35,215 nucleotides of DNA from Planctomycetota bacterium (GTDB lineage Bacteria > Planctomycetota > Planctomycetia > Gemmatales > Gemmataceae), in the NCBI GenBank assembly GCA_016872595.1, contig VGZJ01000027.1, forward strand, positions 1 to 35,215, in the 5' to 3' direction. Under the pieces are notes generated by a model that saw only the letters and a list, made by a program, of their open reading frames with translations, did not search any database and had not been told where the DNA came from. Made by a program: the position numbers and the translations under genes. This document shows positions 31,741 through 35,215 of the stretch, piece by piece (the first letter of the stretch is position 1; each line of letters begins with the position of its first letter).

Positions 31741-33225
31741 ATGCCCCAGCGCTACGTCATCGTTGCCATCACCGCGGTCGCGGCCCTGTGGATGTACATC
31801 GACCGCGTCTGCTTCTCCACGCTCGCGGAGCCGATGAAGGTCGAGCTGCTGTTGCCGCTCGCCCCGGAGCCGGGACCGGACGACAAGCTCTCCGACGACG
31901 ACCTCGCCGCCGCCAAGAAACGGAAGCTGAAGCGCCTCGGCGACAACCCCCCGCCCGGCGGCGAGGAGCTGACGCCGGCCGAGATCACCGCTGCCAAGAA
32001 GAAGAAGTGGGCCGATACGCGCATGTCGTACGCGCTCAGCGCGTTCTTCCTCACCTACGCGCTGTTCCAGATTCCGATGGGCACGCTAGCCGACCGCTAC
32101 GGGGCGCGCAAGGTGCTCACCATCTCGATCGCGGCGTGGTCGCTCGTGACCATGCTGACCGGGTTCGTCATGGGGTTCGTGGCGCTCTTGGGCATCCGCT
32201 TGTTGCTCGGCATCACAGAGGCCGGGGCGTACCCCGCGGCGGCCGGGCTGGTGAAGCGCTGGGCCAAGCCGGAGGAGCGCGGGCGGTGCAGTTCCATCGT
32301 CGCCCTCGGGGGGCGCATCGGCGGCGCGATCGCGCCGTGGCTCACGGCCGCGCTCGGCGTCGGGCTGGTCGGGATCGCCCTCGCGGAGTGGGCCGTCACG
32401 CCGAACACCGTGCCGCCGGAACCGGGCGAGAAGGCGACCAACTGGCGCGGCGTGTTCGTCGTGTACGGGCTGTGCGGGCTGGCGGTCGCGGCGCTGTTCT
32501 GGCTGGTCGTGCGCGACCACCCGCCGGCACAACCCGACGCGCCCCAACCCGACGCGCCCGCCGCGGCGCAACCGCCCGCGCCGCGGGTCGGGTTCTTCCA
32601 ACTGCTGCCGATGCTCGCGCGGTCGCGCAACATGTGGCTCTTCGGCGGCGTGCAGTTCGGGGTGAACGTGGGCTGGGTGTTCGTGGTGACGCTGCTCCCG
32701 ACGTACCTGAAGGAGACGTTCGGCACCCAAGTGGAAACCGTCGGGAAGATGCAGTCCACCGCGCTGACCATCGGCCTGTGCGGGATGATCTTCGGGGGCG
32801 TGTTCACCGACTGGCTGCGCACGAAGCTCGGCCCCAAGTACGGGCGCTCGGTGCCCATCGCCGTGACCCTGAGCGGTTGCGCGCTGGTGTTCTTCGCCCT
32901 GCCCGGCCTGCCGACCGCGTGGGCCGTGGTCATCGCGCTGGGCGTCATGGCGTTCTGCGTGGACATGCACAACCCGTCGATCTGGTCGTTCGCGCAGGAC
33001 GTGGGCGGGAAGAACGTGGGCGCGGCGCTGGGTTGGGGCAACATGTGGGGCAACCTCGGCGCGGCGCTCTCGCCGATTCTGCTGAACGCGATCCGCCAAG
33101 AGGCCGGGTGGAACGCGGCGTTCCTGTGCTGCGGGCTGGCGTTCGCGTGTTCGGCCACCTGCGGCTTGCTCCTCGACGCCACCAAGCCCGTCGACGCCCC
33201 GCCCCCGGGCGCGCCCGTGCCGTAA
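31741..33225 (+). CDS. Major facilitator superfamily transporter
   Basis: 494 residues from ATG at 31741; a longer frame exists upstream, but MPQRYVIVAITAVAALWMYI is a standard first membrane helix. Twelve membrane helices are predicted. The 'MGTLADRYGARKV' loop after helix 2 is the MFS motif A, and 'GAYPAAAGLVKRW..PEERGR' follows helix 4, typical of the anion:cation symporter (sugar acid/organic anion) branch. After helix 1 there is an unusual 55-residue hydrophilic, Asp/Lys-rich loop (about residues 40-95, 'KKRKLKRLGDNPPPGGEELT') that most relatives lack. The central loop (residues 255-290) is Pro/Ala-rich. Substrate cannot be fixed; an organic acid is likely. It is divergent from the coiled-coil gene (247 nt between starts). 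Confidence 0.9.
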   Translation: MPQRYVIVAITAVAALWMYIDRVCFSTLAEPMKVELLLPLAPEPGPDDKLSDDDLAAAKKRKLKRLGDNPPPGGEELTPAEITAAKKKKWADTRMSYALSAFFLTYALFQIPMGTLADRYGARKVLTISIAAWSLVTMLTGFVMGFVALLGIRLLLGITEAGAYPAAAGLVKRWAKPEERGRCSSIVALGGRIGGAIAPWLTAALGVGLVGIALAEWAVTPNTVPPEPGEKATNWRGVFVVYGLCGLAVAALFWLVVRDHPPAQPDAPQPDAPAAAQPPAPRVGFFQLLPMLARSRNMWLFGGVQFGVNVGWVFVVTLLPTYLKETFGTQVETVGKMQSTALTIGLCGMIFGGVFTDWLRTKLGPKYGRSVPIAVTLSGCALVFFALPGLPTAWAVVIALGVMAFCVDMHNPSIWSFAQDVGGKNVGAALGWGNMWGNLGAALSPILLNAIRQEAGWNAAFLCCGLAFACSATCGLLLDATKPVDAPPPGAPVP

Positions 33226-33318
33226 CTTGACGGCGCGGGTTCCGAGGGTTGGGCTTGTCCGCGCGGGCCGGGTTCGGAGAATATCCGGGTCCGTTGCCCG
33301 CCCTCGCCGTACAGTTGC

Positions 33319-33852
33319 ATGAGTTTCGCACCCAACCCGCGCCGCCGCCCGCAGCCGCACCGCCCGCCGCTCGGCCTGTACCCGATGGAGCTGTCCCGCG
33401 ACCTTCGAGTGGACAGCGTGTCGCGGCTCGAACCCAACGAGCCGCGCGCCGTCGACGCCGCCGGCACCGCCGCCGACGCGGTCGCCGCCATGCGCCAGTG
33501 GAACATCGGCTCGCTGCTCGTTACCGAGTTCGGCCGCGTCGTCGGCATCTTCACCGAGCGCGACTTGCTCGTGCGCGTGCTCGCGCCGGGCCTGCCCCTC
33601 GACACGCCCGTGCGCCGGTGCATGACCCCGAACCCGGTCACGGTGTCGCCCAAAGATTCGGTGCGCACCGCGATCAAGCGGATGCAGAAGGGTGGGTACC
33701 GGCACCTGCCCGTGGTGGACGAGGCCGGGCGACCTGTGGGCGTGCTCTCGGCCCGGCGCGTCGTTCACTACCTCGTCGAGCACTTCCCCGGCTTGGTCTT
33801 CAACCTGCCGCCCGAACCCGACCGCTACCCGGCCGAACCCGAAGGCCCGTGA
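33319..33852 (+). CDS. CBS-domain pair protein
   Basis: 177 residues from ATG at 33319; an ATG at 33385 (MELSRDL) would remove a 22-residue basic tail and is an equally possible start. Two CBS domains fill the body: the first around 'AVDAAGTAADAVAAMRQWNIGSLLV' (in part) and 'VVGIFTERDLLVRVLA', the second around 'CMTPNPVTVSPKDSVRTAIK' and 'GGYRHLPVVDEAGRPVGVLS'. The pair forms a Bateman module that binds adenine nucleotides. With no other domain attached it is probably a cytoplasmic sensor subunit that acts on a partner protein. The nearby MFS gene is in the same orientation, but no link is evident. Confidence 0.9.
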   Translation: MSFAPNPRRRPQPHRPPLGLYPMELSRDLRVDSVSRLEPNEPRAVDAAGTAADAVAAMRQWNIGSLLVTEFGRVVGIFTERDLLVRVLAPGLPLDTPVRRCMTPNPVTVSPKDSVRTAIKRMQKGGYRHLPVVDEAGRPVGVLSARRVVHYLVEHFPGLVFNLPPEPDRYPAEPEGP

Positions 33853-33888
33853 CCGCGGCGCGCGAACAGGAATCGCGCGCGTTCGCGC

Positions 33889-33918
33889 TTGACTTAACTT
33901 TGCACTGCCAAGTATACT
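33889..33918 (+). promoter_or_regulatory. Promoter with overlapping operator, regulator operon
   Basis: TTGACT (33889-33894) and TATACT (33913-33918) are separated by 18 nt, a good vegetative promoter, 34 nt before the ATG at 33952. The spacer carries the imperfect dyad ACTTTGCACTGCCAAGT (33897-33913), which also overlaps the -10. Almost the same sequence is found at 34991-35007 before the next gene. It is the expected binding place of the winged-helix regulator encoded in this operon. Confidence 0.65.
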
Positions 33919-33951
33919 GCCCCCTCAATCGACCCCTGCGGGAACCGGCCC

Positions 33952-34539
33952 ATGAGCGTGCGCGACGCGCTCGACCAACTCGACCGCATTCACGACCAAC
34001 TCGCCAAGGGCGAGGTGTACCGCGGGTTCCGCGTGCCCGCGGTGGCGCTGGTCGGCACGCTGGGGTTGCTGGCCGCGGCCGGGCAGCGCTGGGTGGTGCC
34101 GCCGGGCGACGCGCCGGCGTTCGTGTGGTACTGGGCCGCGGTCGGCGCGACCGGCGCGCTCGTCGGGTTCGGGGCCGCGGTGCGCTCGTACCTGTTCCGC
34201 GAAGACGACTTCGAGCGCCGCCGCACCCGCCGGGTCATGGGCCAGTTCCTGCCGTGCGTGCTGGCCGGCGCGCTGCTGACCGCGGCGCTGGCGCGCGGCT
34301 TGGCGTTCGCGCCGCTGCTGCCGGGGCTGTGGGCGCTGGTGTTCGGGTTGGGCGTGGTCGCGGTGCGCCCGCACCTGCCGCGCGCGGTCGGGTTGGTAGG
34401 CGCGGGGTACGTGCTCGCCGGCGGGTTGCTGCTGGCGTGGCAACCGCCGGAGCCGCCGGGGTGGTGCGTCGGCGGCACGTTCGGGGTCGGGCACCTGATT
34501 ACGGCGCTCGTGTTGTGGAAGGGAGAAAACGATGCCTGA
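33952..34539 (+). CDS. Small polytopic membrane protein paired with regulator
   Basis: 195 residues from ATG at 33952. After a soluble N-terminus (MSVRDALDQLDRIHDQLAKG) there are five to six membrane helices, for example about 28-45, 60-80, 95-115, 118-133 and 140-160, with conserved-looking polar loops 'FREDDFERRRTRRVMGQFLP' and a Trp-rich loop. It overlaps the winged-helix regulator gene by 8 nt (its TGA lies inside the start region of the regulator), so the two are translationally coupled. Similar membrane protein-regulator pairs occur in other bacteria, where the membrane protein may sense the signal; that role is inferred. No family name is secure. Confidence 0.75.
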   Translation: MSVRDALDQLDRIHDQLAKGEVYRGFRVPAVALVGTLGLLAAAGQRWVVPPGDAPAFVWYWAAVGATGALVGFGAAVRSYLFREDDFERRRTRRVMGQFLPCVLAGALLTAALARGLAFAPLLPGLWALVFGLGVVAVRPHLPRAVGLVGAGYVLAGGLLLAWQPPEPPGWCVGGTFGVGHLITALVLWKGENDA

Positions 34540-34915
34540 CGAACCGGACGCCGACGCGGGGCGATTCGCCTACGAGGGGCTGGACCGCGTGCTGCACGAG
34601 AAGGCCCGGTTGGGCATCCTGACGGCGCTGATCGCGCGCGCCGGCGGGCTGTCGTTCGGCGACCTCGCGCGCCTGTGCGACCTGACCGACGGGAACCTGA
34701 GCCGACACCTCGACGTACTAGCCGAGGCCGCGCTGGTGAAGATCACAAAAGGGTACGAGGGCCGCCGCCCGCTCACGACCGTGGCGCTGACCGCGACCGG
34801 GCGCAAGCGGTTCCGCGAGTACCTCGCACAACTGGAACAGGTGCTCCGCGACGCCGCCGCGCAAGAGAGCGGCGCGAGCGCCAAACAAGCGAAACCGGGT
34901 CTGGCGGGAACGTAA
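34532..34915 (+). CDS. Winged-helix transcriptional regulator (HTH_34/MarR-ArsR-like)
   Basis: 127 residues from ATG at 34532, overlapping the membrane-protein gene by 8 nt. The winged-helix core is clear: 'LDRVLHEKARLGILTALIAR', 'LSFGDLARLCDLTDGNLSRH' (recognition helix), 'LDVLAEAALVKITKGYEGRR' and the wing 'PLTTVALTATGRKRFREYLA'. This matches the transcription-regulator group with a C-terminal dimerisation helix. It has no membrane segment. The same 17-nt dyad is found upstream of its operon and upstream of the next gene, so it probably represses or activates both. Signal unknown. Confidence 0.88.
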   Translation: MPDEPDADAGRFAYEGLDRVLHEKARLGILTALIARAGGLSFGDLARLCDLTDGNLSRHLDVLAEAALVKITKGYEGRRPLTTVALTATGRKRFREYLAQLEQVLRDAAAQESGASAKQAKPGLAGT

Positions 34916-34920
34916 CCCAG

Positions 34921-34978
34921 CCGCTTGCGGCTTCGCGAGTGCGAACTCCACGCCCTCGCGAAGCCGCAAGCGGTTTTT
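34921..34978 (+). terminator. Intrinsic terminator after the regulator gene
   Basis: A perfect 19-bp stem (34921-34939 with 34955-34973; arm CCGCTTGCGGCTTCGCGAG) with a 15-nt loop is followed directly by TTTTTCTCGG. This is a textbook intrinsic terminator 5 nt after the regulator stop. Its arm is identical to the lone 20-mer at 7717-7736. Confidence 0.85.
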
Positions 34979-34990
34979 CTCGGCCCTTTA

Positions 34991-35007
34991 ACTTTGCATT
35001 ACAAAGC
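34991..35007 (+). promoter_or_regulatory. Second copy of the regulator dyad
   Basis: ACTTTGCATTACAAAGC, inside TTTAACTTTGCATTACAAAG, lies 27 nt before the ATG at 35034. It matches 33897-33913 in 12 of 17 positions, and both are imperfect inverted repeats of the form ACTTTGCAnTGCAAAGT. It probably places the downstream gene under the regulator encoded at 34532. A weak -10 (CATTCT) may follow it. Confidence 0.55.
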
Positions 35008-35033
35008 ATTCTGCATCACTCAAGGATAAGTTC

Positions 35034-35215
35034 ATGCGCAGCGCCGTTGTCGAAGCCCTGACGCTCGCCACCGACCAAGCCCCGCCCTTACGAATCGCGC
35101 GCACGTCGGCGGAGTGGGTCGCGTACTTCCGCGCGAACGCGGCCCGCGTGCTCGACGTGCCGTGGCACGACGGGGCCGGAGCCGCGCCGCCGGCGGTGGT
35201 CGCCTCGCTCCGCGC
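35034..35215 (+). CDS. N-terminal part of a gene cut by the window end, possibly ferritin-like
   Basis: From ATG at 35034 the frame is open to the edge (60 full codons), with AAGGATAAG as ribosome-binding site. The protein begins MRSAVVEALTLATDQAPPLR and continues 'IARTSAEWVAYFRANAARVLDVPW'. The pattern 'RI.RTSA.W..YFRANAAR.L..PW' reminds me of planctomycete and acidobacterial ferritin-like membrane proteins, in which an iron-binding four-helix bundle follows at about residue 70; that part is outside the window, so the call is weak. It is preceded by the second copy of the regulator dyad and by a terminator, so it has its own, probably regulated, promoter. Confidence 0.45.
   Translation, partial: MRSAVVEALTLATDQAPPLRIARTSAEWVAYFRANAARVLDVPWHDGAGAAPPAVVASLR

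Noticed and set aside
32097-33783. 500-residue frames on the minus strand across the MFS and CBS genes
   Set aside because: Both plus-strand genes have clear family motifs; the antisense frames lack any motif and have shadow composition.
1-35215. CRISPR array, tRNA or rRNA
   Set aside because: No regularly spaced direct repeats, no tRNA cloverleaf with a T-loop motif and no rRNA-like stretches were seen on either strand.

Overview
The window is a GC-rich (roughly two thirds G+C), gene-dense piece of chromosome that looks like a planctomycete of the Gemmata group. The evidence is the gene content: three genes of the small TIGR03066-type paralogous family, a BBP7 beta-barrel porin, a large DUF1549/DUF1553 protein, a 'MTEAEWLAC' family protein, a HEAT/TPR protein, a Ser/Thr kinase with the usual planctomycete N-terminal helical domain, and many secreted proteins of unknown function. 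Housekeeping genes are metK, rpmI, rplT and an Sfp-type phosphopantetheinyl transferase.

Layout from left to right. The left edge cuts an IS630-type transposase start on the minus strand, next to a two-domain TIGR03066-like gene. Then come a BBP7 porin (-), an ABM-type monooxygenase (+), and a minus-strand run of 'MTEAEWLAC' protein, DUF1549/DUF1553 protein, membrane-anchored NUC nuclease, NuiA-type nuclease inhibitor, secreted NUC nuclease and NHL protein. In transcription order this run starts at the NHL gene. Two small TIGR03066 genes (+) follow, then a polytopic GT-C-like membrane protein (-), a small beta-sandwich-like protein, an FHA protein and a secreted esterase (all +), a HEAT/TPR protein (-), and metK, kinase-receiver-HD-GYP fusion, metallophosphoesterase and HEAT-repeat protein (+). 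Next are an LRR lipoprotein and a split GRDP/TIGR04222 gene (-), rplT and rpmI (-), a HEAT/STN-like protein (+), a DUF1573-like protein (-), the phosphopantetheinyl transferase (+), a coiled-coil membrane protein (-), an MFS transporter and a CBS-pair protein (+). The right edge carries a small operon of a membrane protein plus a winged-helix regulator, followed by a gene cut by the window end.

The points most worth following are these. (1) Two NUC-family nucleases, one exported and one membrane-anchored, flank a cytoplasmic NuiA-like inhibitor, suggesting nuclease export with self-protection. (2) The GRDP-like and TIGR04222 reading frames are one continuous frame interrupted by a single TAG, probably a former TGG. 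(3) The winged-helix regulator locus carries the same 17-nt dyad upstream of its own operon and upstream of the next gene, a likely operator. (4) Long, near-perfect palindromes sit at many gene ends; at least one family also has a copy inserted in frame inside a membrane-protein gene. (5) The kinase fusion ends in an HD-GYP domain whose metal-binding His-Asp pair has become Tyr-Asp.

No tRNA, rRNA, CRISPR array, prophage or intact mobile element is visible. No gene-free stretch exceeds 300 bases.
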